From Porticoccaceae bacterium (GTDB lineage: Bacteria > Pseudomonadota > Gammaproteobacteria > Pseudomonadales > Porticoccaceae), in contig JASLVT010000082.1 in the NCBI GenBank assembly GCA_030741175.1, forward strand, positions 1 through 6,382: a DNA stretch of 6,382 nucleotides. The letters are read 5' to 3'. Positions 1 through 6,370 of this stretch are shown piece after piece. Both the position numbers and the translations under genes were made by a program. The notes beneath the pieces were generated by a model. It was given only the letters and a program-made list of their open reading frames with translations. It ran no database searches and had not been told where the DNA came from. The first letter of the stretch is position 1. Each line of letters opens with the position of its first letter.

Positions 1-655
1 CCACCATAATATGCTCGGCGCCTAAGCGCCCAAGAACCTCTGCCATAGGTCGGCAAAGTTCTCGCTTATAGACACCGATCAACTGCCGCGCAACGCCAGC
101 GGGATTTGTCATTGGACCGAGGATATTAAAGATAGTCCGCAAGCCTAATTCTTTACGTGGGCCAATGGCATGCTTCATGGCGCTGTGATGGGCTGGTGCA
201 AACATAAAACCAACACCAAGCGACTCAACACACAGAGCAACCTGAGTGGGATCAAGATTTAAATTGACACCCGCAGCCTCCAATAAGTCAGCCGCACCAC
301 TATTGCTGCTGACAGAACGATTACCATGTTTAGCCACCTGCCCGCCCGCAGCCGCGACAACAAATGTCGCCGCGGTAGACACATTAAATAGGTTTGACTC
401 GTCACCACCGGTGCCAACAATATCGACCAAGTGCTCACCAGAGACTCGAACACCAGTGGCTAACTCTCGCATCACTTCAACAGCGCCGGCTATCTCATCG
501 ATAGATTCACCTTTGATCCGCAAGGCCACTAAAAAGGCGCCTATTTGAGCATCAGTGGCATTACCTGTCATGATTTGACGCATAGCATTGATCATATCAG
601 CAGAGGTAATATCACTGCCGTCGACTACCTGCTCTATCGCTTGCTTGATATCCAT
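1..655 (-). CDS. trpD: Anthranilate phosphoribosyltransferase TrpD, N-terminal 218 codons, cut by the window edge
   Basis: Transfers the phosphoribosyl group of PRPP to anthranilate, the second step from chorismate to tryptophan, in the cytoplasm. Read from ATG at 655, the product begins [17 protein letters not shown]. It contains the helical N-terminal domain (about residues 1-70), the PRPP-binding stretch [17 protein letters not shown] (about 78-97), [19 protein letters not shown] (about 106-124), the anthranilate-site region [23 protein letters not shown], and LGPMTNPAG. These identify the family clearly. The family is about 340 residues long, so roughly the last third lies beyond the left edge. 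The start sits 3 nt after the trpG stop, with AAGGG about 8 nt upstream, so it is co-translated with trpG. Two small departures from the usual motifs are visible: Glu where the GTGGDG loop normally has its last Gly, and Asn for Lys in SSKSG. Confidence 0.96.
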   Translation of the reverse strand, partial: MDIKQAIEQVVDGSDITSADMINAMRQIMTGNATDAQIGAFLVALRIKGESIDEIAGAVEVMRELATGVRVSGEHLVDIVGTGGDESNLFNVSTAATFVVAAAGGQVAKHGNRSVSSNSGAADLLEAAGVNLNLDPTQVALCVESLGVGFMFAPAHHSAMKHAIGPRKELGLRTIFNILGPMTNPAGVARQLIGVYKRELCRPMAEVLGRLGAEHIMV

Positions 656-658
656 GAT

Positions 659-1237
659 CTAGCCCTTAATAAAATTATTGAGCATGTCGTGGCCATGCTC
701 AGTCAGTATAGATTCGGGATGAAATTGCACTCCCTCAACAGCCAAAGAGCGATGGCGAACACCCATAATTTCATCTAGGGTGCCATCCTCTGTCTCTGTC
801 CAAGCATTGATTTCGAGACAGTCGGGGAGAGATTGTTGCTCTATCACCAACGAATGGTAGCGCGTTGCCTCAAAGGGATTGCTCAAGCCTTTGAAAACGC
901 CGGTATCATCGTGGTGAATCATCGAGGTCTTGCCATGCATAACCTGCTTGGCGCGAATAATATTGCCACCAAAAGCCTGACCAATACTCTGGTGCCCCAA
1001 ACAAATACCCAAGATGGGAATTTTGCCAGCAAAGGCTTCAATACAAGCAACACTGATACCAGCCTCATTTGGCGTACAAGGCCCGGGTGAGATAACAATT
1101 TTCTCCGGCGCCAGCTGTTCAATCTCGGCTATCGTAATCTCGTCGTTTCTGTAGACGTGAACATCCGCCTGTAACTCAGCCAAATATTGCACAACATTGT
1201 AGGTAAAGGAGTCATAATTATCGATCATTAATATCAT
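659..1237 (-). CDS. trpG: Anthranilate synthase component II (glutamine amidotransferase)
   Basis: A class I glutamine amidotransferase of 192 residues that hydrolyses glutamine and passes ammonia to TrpE. The start [14 protein letters not shown] is the family's usual N-terminus. The oxyanion region is [11 protein letters not shown] (about 50-60), the nucleophile is Cys79 in [15 protein letters not shown], and the catalytic His173 and Glu175 are in [12 protein letters not shown]. The length is typical. The start overlaps the trpE stop as ATGA (1234-1237), and GGAG lies about 7 nt upstream inside the trpE end, which suggests translational coupling and equal subunit supply. Such proteins often also serve as PabA for aminodeoxychorismate synthase. 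No separate pabA is visible here, so a dual role is possible but cannot be judged from this window. Confidence 0.96.
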   Translation of the reverse strand: MILMIDNYDSFTYNVVQYLAELQADVHVYRNDEITIAEIEQLAPEKIVISPGPCTPNEAGISVACIEAFAGKIPILGICLGHQSIGQAFGGNIIRAKQVMHGKTSMIHHDDTGVFKGLSNPFEATRYHSLVIEQQSLPDCLEINAWTETEDGTLDEIMGVRHRSLAVEGVQFHPESILTEHGHDMLNNFIKG

Positions 1238-2724
1238 TGTGACTCTCCGCTGGACGCCTTACATACCATTGCCGCTGCTCGCATCAGCGCTCGCGCCTTA
1301 TTCATCGTCTCTTTCCACTCCAATTCAGGCACTGAGTCTGCTACCACACCAGCACCGGCCTGCACATGCAACATACCGTCTTTAATTACAGCAGTGCGAA
1401 TCGCGATAGCGGTGTCCATATTGCCATTCCAGCCGATATAGCCCACGGCACCACCATAGATACCGCGTTTCACTGGCTCCAATTCATCGATAATCTCCAT
1501 CGCACGAATCTTCGGCGCACCACTCAGCGTGCCAGCTGGCAATGTCGCTTTCAGCACCTGCAACGCGCCCATGCCGGGAATTACATTACCCACAACATTG
1601 GAAGTAATGTGCATCACATGAGAGTAGCGCTCAACAACCATTTTTTCAGTCACCTCTACGGTTCCCGTCTGACTGATACGACCAACATCATTACGACCCA
1701 AGTCAATCAACATAAGGTGCTCTGCAATTTCTTTCGGATCTGCCAGCATCTCTTGCTCTAACGCTTGATCTTCTGCCTCGGTATGACCTCGTCGCCTAGT
1801 ACCAGCAATGGGCCGCACTGTTACCTGCCCCTCCTCTAAGCGCGCCAAAACCTCAGGCGATGAACCGACTATATGAATGCCATCCAAATCCAAGAAATAC
1901 ATATAAGGCGAGGGATTGAGCCTCCGCAATGCGCGATAAAGATTTATAGGTGCAGCATCAAATGGTGCTGACAGTCGCTGTGATGGCACCACCTGCATTA
2001 CATCGCCTGCTAGCACGTAGTCTTTGATGCGATCTACCGCGGCCATATAGTCCTGTTGACCAAAACTGGAAACAAAAGCGTCTTCGCTAATCCCATCCGC
2101 AGGTAAATTCATTGCCGGCAATGGCGGAGCAGGCTGGGCTAGTTTTGCTTCCAACTCATCAAGACGGGCCTGAGCTTTGGAAAATGCTTGCGGCTCCAAC
2201 GCATCTACATGAACCACTAGCATGATAGTGCCAGATAGATTATCAAAAATAGCGACTTCATCGGAAGCAAGCAACAGAATATCTGGCGCACCTAGGTCAT
2301 CTACAGGGGCACTTTTAGCTAATTTGGGCTCAACAAAGCGAACCGTATCGTAGCCAAAATAACCCACCAAACCACCAGTAAATCGAGGCAGATCCGGCAA
2401 ACTTGGCATACTGAAAAGTTGCCGAAAACGCTCAACCTCTGCCAATGGATCATCAGTTATGCGATTTACCATTGGCTTGCCGTCACGAATGATTTCAAGA
2501 CGATTGCCGTACACTTTCAGCAGGGTAGATGTTTGCAGACCAATTAAAGAGTAGCGGCCCCATTTTTCACCACCCTGCACCGATTCAAACATATATGAAT
2601 TGGCACCAAAGGCGAGCTTTAAATAGACACTCAGGGGGGTTTCGAGATCGGCCAATACCTCTCTGGTCACCGGGATACGGTTAAAGTCTTGGCTTGCTAG
2701 CTGGGCAAATTTTTCGGGGGTCAT
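1234..2724 (-). CDS. trpE: Anthranilate synthase component I
   Basis: A 496-residue chorismate-binding subunit that, with TrpG, converts chorismate and glutamine to anthranilate, pyruvate and glutamate. The N-terminal domain carries the tryptophan-binding region [17 protein letters not shown] (residues 43-59). Ser48 corresponds to the feedback-inhibition serine of the LLES motif, so allosteric inhibition is probably retained. The catalytic domain shows QVVPSQR (244-250), GSSPEVLAR (287-295), [10 protein letters not shown] (304-313), DLGRNDVGR (341-349), [12 protein letters not shown] (399-410) and GAGVVADS (457-464), all expected in TrpE. ATG at 2724 is chosen because AAGGA (2732-2736) lies 7 nt upstream and the N-terminus aligns with the family. 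It is the first gene after the leader region at 2725-2896, with trpG overlapping its stop by 4 nt. Confidence 0.97.
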   Translation of the reverse strand: MTPEKFAQLASQDFNRIPVTREVLADLETPLSVYLKLAFGANSYMFESVQGGEKWGRYSLIGLQTSTLLKVYGNRLEIIRDGKPMVNRITDDPLAEVERFRQLFSMPSLPDLPRFTGGLVGYFGYDTVRFVEPKLAKSAPVDDLGAPDILLLASDEVAIFDNLSGTIMLVVHVDALEPQAFSKAQARLDELEAKLAQPAPPLPAMNLPADGISEDAFVSSFGQQDYMAAVDRIKDYVLAGDVMQVVPSQRLSAPFDAAPINLYRALRRLNPSPYMYFLDLDGIHIVGSSPEVLARLEEGQVTVRPIAGTRRRGHTEAEDQALEQEMLADPKEIAEHLMLIDLGRNDVGRISQTGTVEVTEKMVVERYSHVMHITSNVVGNVIPGMGALQVLKATLPAGTLSGAPKIRAMEIIDELEPVKRGIYGGAVGYIGWNGNMDTAIAIRTAVIKDGMLHVQAGAGVVADSVPELEWKETMNKARALMRAAAMVCKASSGESQ

Positions 2725-2731
2725 GATGGTT

Positions 2732-2736
2732 TCCTT
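2732..2736 (-). promoter_or_regulatory. trpE ribosome binding site
   Basis: AAGGA on the minus strand, 7 nt before the trpE ATG, fixes the start. Its first two bases lie in an 8-bp complementarity (2735-2742 with 2819-2827, one bulge) to the leader ORF around codons 8-10. If that pairing forms, it would partly hide the site. Confidence 0.7.
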
Positions 2737-2751
2737 GGACAGTTTGATTTA

Positions 2752-2808
2752 GATGGGCGCACCGAGCACCCCGACGACACTATCTGCGCCATCGCCACCG
2801 CTGGTGGC
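2752..2808 (-). promoter_or_regulatory. Candidate trp attenuator: stacked and mutually exclusive RNA hairpins before trpE
   Basis: Three stems are visible in the transcript read on the minus strand. Stem A (2794-2808) is GCCACC/GGUGGC, 6 bp with an AGC loop, and covers the first Trp codon of the leader ORF. Stem B pairs GAUGGCGCA (2785-2793) with UGCGCCCAUC (2752-2761), 9 bp with one bulged C, and overlaps the second Trp codon. Stem C pairs GGGUGC (2766-2771) with GCGCCC (2755-2760) around a UCGGU loop. B and C share 2755-2760 and cannot coexist, while A and B are contiguous and could stack. This is the arrangement expected of an amino-acid attenuator. However, the sequence after stem C (AUCUAAAUCAAACUG) has no U-run, so a standard intrinsic terminator is not supported. 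Control may be Rho-linked, translational, or something else. Confidence 0.5.
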
Positions 2809-2848
2809 TACTATCAATCTGATCCAAACAACTATTTTTCAAACCCAT
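2780..2848 (-). CDS. Candidate trp leader peptide (TrpL-like), 20-22 codons with two Trp codons
   Basis: A short ORF upstream of trpE whose product ends SSHQRWRWRR and stops at TAG (2780-2782). The Trp codons are at 2795-2797 and 2789-2791, two of the last five codons. They alternate with four different Arg codons (CGG, CGA, CGC, AGA). It begins about 15-20 nt after the predicted transcript start. Two starts are possible: ATG at 2848, with GGGAG directly abutting it, or TTG at 2842, with the same GGGAG (2849-2853) at a better 6-nt spacing. The role proposed is to sense charged tRNA-Trp by ribosome stalling and so set the fold of the downstream hairpins. Position, promoter, Trp codons and hairpins agree. 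Chance occurrence of a short ORF with two TGG codons cannot be excluded without homologues. Confidence 0.55.
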   Translation of the reverse strand: MGLKNSCLDQIDSSHQRWRWRR

Positions 2849-2867
2849 CTCCCACAAGAAGTCGGCT

Positions 2868-2896
2868 ATTGTAATCAAATAATGAATATCAGTAAA
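2868..2896 (-). promoter_or_regulatory. Predicted sigma70-type promoter for the trp leader and trpEGD
   Basis: On the minus strand, -35 TTTACT (2891-2896) and -10 TACAAT (2868-2873, five of six to consensus) are separated by exactly 17 nt. The transcript would start near 2861, giving a leader of about 137 nt before trpE. The -35 box lies just 3' of the rpe stop. Readthrough from rpe is also possible because no terminator lies between. Confidence 0.6.
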
Positions 2897-3568
2897 TTAA
2901 CTGACGGTAGCGAGTTGCTCACGCATATTGGCAATCACTGCTGCATAATCTGGTTGACCAAAAATAGCCGAGCCCGCAACAAAGGTGTCAGCACCGGCCG
3001 CCGCTATCTCAGCTATATTATTCACGCCAACACCGCCGTCAACTTCTAGACGAATATCATAGCCACTGCTATCAATAATCTCCCTGGCCTGCTTTAGTTT
3101 TTCCAGCGTCGATGGAATAAACTTCTGCCCACCAAAACCGGGGTTCACCGACATCAACAGGAGCATATCCATCTTATCCATAACCCATTGCATAGCGTCT
3201 AAACCTGTACCGGGATTTAGCACCAAACCAGCCTTACAACCCAAATCACGAACCAATTGCAATGAACGATCAATATGATGGGAGGCCTGCGGATGAAAGG
3301 TAATGTAGGTCGCACCCGCATCAGCAAACAGCCGAATTAAATCATCCACCGGCTGCACCATCAGATGCACGTCAATAGGCGCCGTTACACCATAATCTCT
3401 AAGTGCCTTACAAACCATCGGCCCAATAGTGAGATTGGGCACATAGTGATTATCCATCACATCAAAGTGCACTACATCGGCTCCAGCTTCGAGGACAGTC
3501 TCGACCTCTTCACCCAATCGAGCAAAGTCAGCGGCGAGAATGGAGGGAGCAATTAAATAGTCAGTCAT
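2897..3568 (-). CDS. rpe: Ribulose-phosphate 3-epimerase
   Basis: A 223-residue TIM-barrel enzyme that interconverts ribulose 5-phosphate and xylulose 5-phosphate in the pentose-phosphate pathway. Family residues are in place: [14 protein letters not shown] with Ser9, [12 protein letters not shown] with metal ligands His34 and Asp36, DVHLMV with His68, [12 protein letters not shown] (139-150), EVDGGV with Asp177 as the second catalytic acid, and the phosphate-binding GSAIFG (199-204). The length is normal. ATG at 3568 gives the usual N-terminus ([11 protein letters not shown]), although the upstream sequence has only a weak Shine-Dalgarno (GGTG). It precedes trpE, as in pseudomonads and relatives, but without an intervening phosphoglycolate phosphatase gene. 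A terminator at 3672-3705 separates it from the EF-hand gene. Confidence 0.96.
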   Translation of the reverse strand: MTDYLIAPSILAADFARLGEEVETVLEAGADVVHFDVMDNHYVPNLTIGPMVCKALRDYGVTAPIDVHLMVQPVDDLIRLFADAGATYITFHPQASHHIDRSLQLVRDLGCKAGLVLNPGTGLDAMQWVMDKMDMLLLMSVNPGFGGQKFIPSTLEKLKQAREIIDSSGYDIRLEVDGGVGVNNIAEIAAAGADTFVAGSAIFGQPDYAAVIANMREQLATVS

Positions 3569-3595
3569 AACACACCAAAAGTCAGTTTAGGCGCA

Positions 3596-3624
3596 ATAAT
3601 GCGGGAGAACCCATTGAGGTGCAA
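3596..3624 (-). promoter_or_regulatory. Possible weak promoter for rpe
   Basis: TTGCAC (3619-3624) and CATTAT (3596-3601), 17 nt apart on the minus strand, lie in the only non-coding stretch upstream of rpe and after the preceding terminator. The matches are weak (three and four of six). Some promoter is expected here because the terminator would insulate rpe from upstream genes. Confidence 0.3.
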
Positions 3625-3671
3625 ATTATTTACCGAATTGAGATACTAATCTTAAAGTTGGTGAAGCTAGA

Positions 3672-3705
3672 TGATCAGAAAGCGGCCATTGATCACAATG
3701 GCCGC
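3672..3705 (-). terminator. Rho-independent terminator downstream of the EF-hand gene
   Basis: A perfect 10-bp inverted repeat, GCGGCCATTG (3682-3691) and CAATGGCCGC (3696-3705), with a 4-nt loop. On the minus strand it is followed by TTTCTGATCA, a short and imperfect T-rich tail. It begins 42 nt after the EF-hand stop and precedes rpe. On the plus strand the hairpin has no T-run, so it acts on leftward transcription. Confidence 0.72.
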
Positions 3706-3747
3706 CCGAATATGCACGAGGCTATCATTAAGTATCGGGAAGATTTT

Positions 3748-4050
3748 CTAATCTGCCGTTGTTTTTCTATCTTTATTTTTATTAGAGCGATGACTGCGCA
3801 TTGCCTTGGCCTCTTCTCCTGTAACAATGCCATTTCCATCTACATCCATCATGGTAAACCGCTCGCGCCTTTTATTGACCATCTCAGCGATCGACTGCTC
3901 ATGCTCCTGGGAGGTAATACTACCATCACCATCTCTATCCATCTTTTTAAATGGACCTCCCTTATACCCCTTGGTCAGGCCACCATGTTGGTCTGCAAAT
4001 GTCCAAACCGAAACCGATGCCAGCAACACAAACAAAATTACATTTTTCAT
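3748..4050 (-). CDS. Small secreted EF-hand calcium-binding protein
   Basis: A 100-residue product starting MKNVILFVLLASVSVWTFA, a clear Sec signal peptide with a probable cut after Ala19 (TFA|DQ), so the mature protein should be periplasmic or secreted. Two canonical EF-hand loops follow: residues 38-49, with Asp at positions 1, 3 and 5 and Glu at 12 (DRDGDGSITSQE), and residues 69-80 (DVDGNGIVTGEE). A helical linker joins them and the C-terminal tail is basic and charged (RSHRSNKNKDRK). It is likely to bind calcium; its partner is unknown. ATG at 4050 is chosen over an upstream in-frame TTG (4113) because AAGGAGGT (4057-4064) sits 6 nt before it and because the signal peptide begins there. 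It starts 66 nt after the acyl-CoA ligase stop with no terminator between, so the two may be co-transcribed. No specific family name is claimed. Confidence 0.88.
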   Translation of the reverse strand: MKNVILFVLLASVSVWTFADQHGGLTKGYKGGPFKKMDRDGDGSITSQEHEQSIAEMVNKRRERFTMMDVDGNGIVTGEEAKAMRSHRSNKNKDRKTTAD

Positions 4051-4056
4051 GGAAAC

Positions 4057-4064
4057 ACCTCCTT
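4057..4064 (-). promoter_or_regulatory. Near-perfect Shine-Dalgarno of the EF-hand gene
   Basis: AAGGAGGT on the minus strand, 6 nt before the ATG at 4050. It is the strongest ribosome binding site in the window and decides the start codon. It suggests high translation of this small exported protein. Confidence 0.85.
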
Positions 4065-4116
4065 TATTGGATCCATGCTTAAACGTTCCGTTGCCGATTT
4101 GGTTGACCAACAACAG

Positions 4117-5739
4117 TTAGTTGTACTGATAGTCCGAAAATTGCTCGCGTAAATCTTTCTTACTCACCTTACCTGTTGCAGTGTGGGGTATTTCATCAAC
4201 AAAGACACAGTCCTCTGGTATCCACCAGCTGGCGATCTGCCCTTTAAGAGACGCGAGAATATCTTCCTTGCTGGGTGTGGCACCAGCAACAGGAATCACT
4301 ATAAGCAAGGGCCTCTCCGTCCACTTTGGGTGGGGCACGCCAATGACCGCAGCCTCTTGCACCTGCGCATGGGCCATCGCCGCATTTTCAACATCAATAG
4401 AGCTAATCCACTCACCGCCTGATTTGATCACATCTTTAACACGGTCGGTGATCGTAACGTAGCCATATTCATCAATAGAGGCCATATCACCGGTATCAAA
4501 CCAACCATCATCATCCAGTGCCGGCTTGTCCTCTAAACGGTAATAGCCTTCACAGACCCAGGGACCTTTTACCAACAGTAATCCTGATGCAATGCCATCC
4601 CAGGGCAGTTCATTATGCTCAGAGTCAACTATTTTCATTTCCACGCCATAGACAATCCGCCCTGCACGAATACGATAGGCATCTTTCTCTTCTTCTGAGC
4701 AATTTGTCATCCATGCCAATGGTTTGTTGTAGGAACCCAATGGGCTCATTTCTGTCATGCCCCAGCCCACATGCATATAGATGCCATATTTATCCATCGC
4801 TTGCATCAATGACAGTGGACAAGCAGAACCGCCGGCAACCACCTTTTTAAGAGTTTCCACCGTTTTACCACTGCTGTTGAGATAATCGACCAATGCCAAC
4901 CACACCGTGGGTACACCCAGTGAGTAGTTGACCTTTTCTTCATTGATAAGATGCGTCAATGTCTCGCCATCAGCCATTTTGGGGCCAGGGAAGACCAGTT
5001 TTGCACCCACCATCGGGGCGTTGTAGGCCGTGCCCCAGGCATTAACATGAAACATAGGGACTATGGGCATAATCACATCATCGCTGGATAAATTCATCAC
5101 GTCGGGCAATGAACCCACGATGGAGTGCAACACGGTGCTGCGATGACTATAGACCACCCCTTTCGGATTCCCTGTGGTACCAGAGGTGTAGCACATCGAG
5201 CTGGCGGTGTTTTCATCGAGATCTGGCCAATCAAATGTATCGGGCTGGTCGGCAATAAATGTTTCATAGCAGTGCGCATTGGTTAGAGATGTCTCTGGCA
5301 TATGCTCAGCACTGGTCATAATCACATAACCACGGACAGTGGGTAACTTGTCCTTTAACGCCTCAAGCAGGGGGACAAACATAGGGTCGGCAAATACCCA
5401 CTGATCCTCGGCATGATTAATAATAAATTCTATCTGTTCGGGGAATAATCGCGGGTTGATGGTATGACAGATATATCCAGCACAGGAAATTGCGTAGTAC
5501 AGTTCAAAATGACGGTAGTCATTCCAAGCCAAGGTGGCAATGCGATCACCTCTGTTGAAGCCAACTTTGTCCAAGGCGTTAGCCATCTGACGAACTCGGC
5601 GAAAGGCATCTTTGTAAGTGTATCGATGGTGAGGATTATCACCAGTGAATGAGACAATTTCACTCGCACTATTAATACGATCCGCATGCTGCATTATCGA
5701 CGTGATTGTCAGCTGCGCATCCATCATTAAACCGTTCAT
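4117..5739 (-). CDS. AMP-forming acyl-CoA ligase, AlkK/DmdB type (medium/long-chain fatty acid or methylmercaptopropionate)
   Basis: A 540-residue adenylate-forming enzyme that activates a carboxylic acid with ATP and CoA through an acyl-AMP intermediate, in the cytoplasm or at the inner membrane. Visible motifs are the P-loop YTSGTTGNPKGVVYSHRS (184-201), PMFHVNAWG with His231 and Trp235 (228-236), GGSACPLS, GWGMTEMSPLGS (325-336), WFDTGD (413-418), the hinge DRVKDVIKSGGEWISS (432-447) and the C-terminal catalytic Lys524 in TATGKVSKKDLRE. The N-terminus MNGLMMDAQLTITS matches, from memory, the AlkK pattern MLGQMM..QL, which supports ATG at 5739. AGGGG lies about 5 nt upstream. The segment HTINPRLFPEQIEFIINHAED is typical of AlkK and of DmdB, the methylmercaptopropionyl-CoA ligase of DMSP demethylation. 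Substrate cannot be assigned from sequence alone. No dmdC or dmdD gene is in the window. The downstream EF-hand gene may share its transcript. Confidence 0.93.
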   Translation of the reverse strand: MNGLMMDAQLTITSIMQHADRINSASEIVSFTGDNPHHRYTYKDAFRRVRQMANALDKVGFNRGDRIATLAWNDYRHFELYYAISCAGYICHTINPRLFPEQIEFIINHAEDQWVFADPMFVPLLEALKDKLPTVRGYVIMTSAEHMPETSLTNAHCYETFIADQPDTFDWPDLDENTASSMCYTSGTTGNPKGVVYSHRSTVLHSIVGSLPDVMNLSSDDVIMPIVPMFHVNAWGTAYNAPMVGAKLVFPGPKMADGETLTHLINEEKVNYSLGVPTVWLALVDYLNSSGKTVETLKKVVAGGSACPLSLMQAMDKYGIYMHVGWGMTEMSPLGSYNKPLAWMTNCSEEEKDAYRIRAGRIVYGVEMKIVDSEHNELPWDGIASGLLLVKGPWVCEGYYRLEDKPALDDDGWFDTGDMASIDEYGYVTITDRVKDVIKSGGEWISSIDVENAAMAHAQVQEAAVIGVPHPKWTERPLLIVIPVAGATPSKEDILASLKGQIASWWIPEDCVFVDEIPHTATGKVSKKDLREQFSDYQYN

Positions 5740-5878
5740 AGTGACCCCTATTTATTGTTTTTGCGGCTAATTTCAACTACGGCTGAAAAGACTATCATTG
5801 TTTGACCATTCAAAAACACCACAAAATTCGTCTCTCTGGTCACCTTTGTTATTTTCCCCAATAGAACAACAAGCTGAG
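5740..5878. other. Intergenic spacer between the CheW-like gene and the acyl-CoA ligase gene
   Basis: 139 nt, AT-rich. It holds the ligase ribosome binding site (AGGGG ending about 5 nt before the ATG). I see no hairpin with a T-run and no well-spaced -35/-10 pair. A promoter for the ligase is likely here on spacing grounds but I cannot place it. Confidence 0.5.
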
Positions 5879-6370
5879 TTAAAAATACAATGGGATTTGA
5901 GTCAGGAAGCTCTCCATCTGCTGAAAATCAGGAAGTAACAAACTCTCACCCTGTATCATCAAGTCTATTTTGATGCAGTTACCTACGTTTTCAACATGCC
6001 GCGCTGTGATATCTGAGCCAGCCCTTACACTAATAGTATGAGGGAAGGTCGAGCTCATGATTGCATAGTACCTATGACGATGACCCTCAGTAAAACTCCT
6101 TAGCACCACCATGCCGTTATGAGCGTCAACATCGCGCGCTTTGAGGTCCCATTGGATAGCGGCGAAATCAATCAGTGGAATGGTCAAATGATGCCACTCA
6201 ATCCAACCAACAACCCAACTCGGCAGTTTTTCACTCAGTTTCGGTTGTTGCTTAGCGATGATCTCAGCTATAGCAGGCATGGGAATAAGCAACTTTGACG
6301 ACCCAATATGCACAGCCAAACAATCTATTTTTTCGTTTGACTGAAGTTTATCTTCAAATAATAACGTCAT
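5879..6370 (-). CDS. CheW-domain protein, ChpC-like
   Basis: A 163-residue soluble protein with no signal peptide or membrane segment. Residues about 15-72 (CLAVHIGSSKLLIPMPAIAE, then a PSWVVGWIEWHHLTIPLIDF block) follow the CheW fold pattern: a beta strand, a short helix with the A-E-I turn, and the W..G...W....PLIDF core. The layout, with LLIPMPAIAEII and SWVVGWIEW, resembles ChpC of the Pseudomonas Pil-Chp chemosensory system more than canonical CheW. That comparison is from memory. Residues 98-145 form the second half-barrel. It probably acts as an adaptor or modulator between a receptor and a histidine kinase. ATG at 6370 has AGGGGA just upstream (about 4 nt spacing) at the window edge, so the gene looks complete. 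No chemosensory kinase or receptor gene is visible beside it. Confidence 0.75.
   Translation of the reverse strand: MTLLFEDKLQSNEKIDCLAVHIGSSKLLIPMPAIAEIIAKQQPKLSEKLPSWVVGWIEWHHLTIPLIDFAAIQWDLKARDVDAHNGMVVLRSFTEGHRHRYYAIMSSTFPHTISVRAGSDITARHVENVGNCIKIDLMIQGESLLLPDFQQMESFLTQIPLYF

Noticed and set aside
1366..1761. Plus-strand ORF of 131 codons inside trpE
   Set aside because: It is antisense to conserved catalytic motifs of TrpE, and its His/Thr/Asn-rich composition is typical of a shadow frame.
2755..2771. Classical Rho-independent terminator in the trp leader
   Set aside because: The stem is GC-rich, but the following bases contain no U-run, so it is listed only as part of a candidate attenuator.
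2753..3049. Plus-strand ORF of 98 codons across the trp leader and rpe end
   Set aside because: It is the complement of the leader hairpins and the rpe C-terminus. It has no ribosome binding site that stands out and no family resemblance.
4051..4113. Upstream TTG start extending the EF-hand protein by 21 residues
   Set aside because: The extension would bury the signal peptide and spans the AAGGAGGT ribosome site. The ATG at 4050 fits far better.
3619..4152. Plus-strand ORF of 177 codons opposite the EF-hand gene and rpe upstream region
   Set aside because: No recognisable domain or plausible composition. It lies antisense to a gene with a signal peptide, two EF-hands and a strong ribosome site, and runs through the terminator hairpin.
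5775..5815. FadR- or PsrA-like operator before the acyl-CoA ligase (TGGTCAAAC)
   Set aside because: Only one half resembles the FadR consensus and no matching second half or GAAAC-N4-GTTTC site is present.
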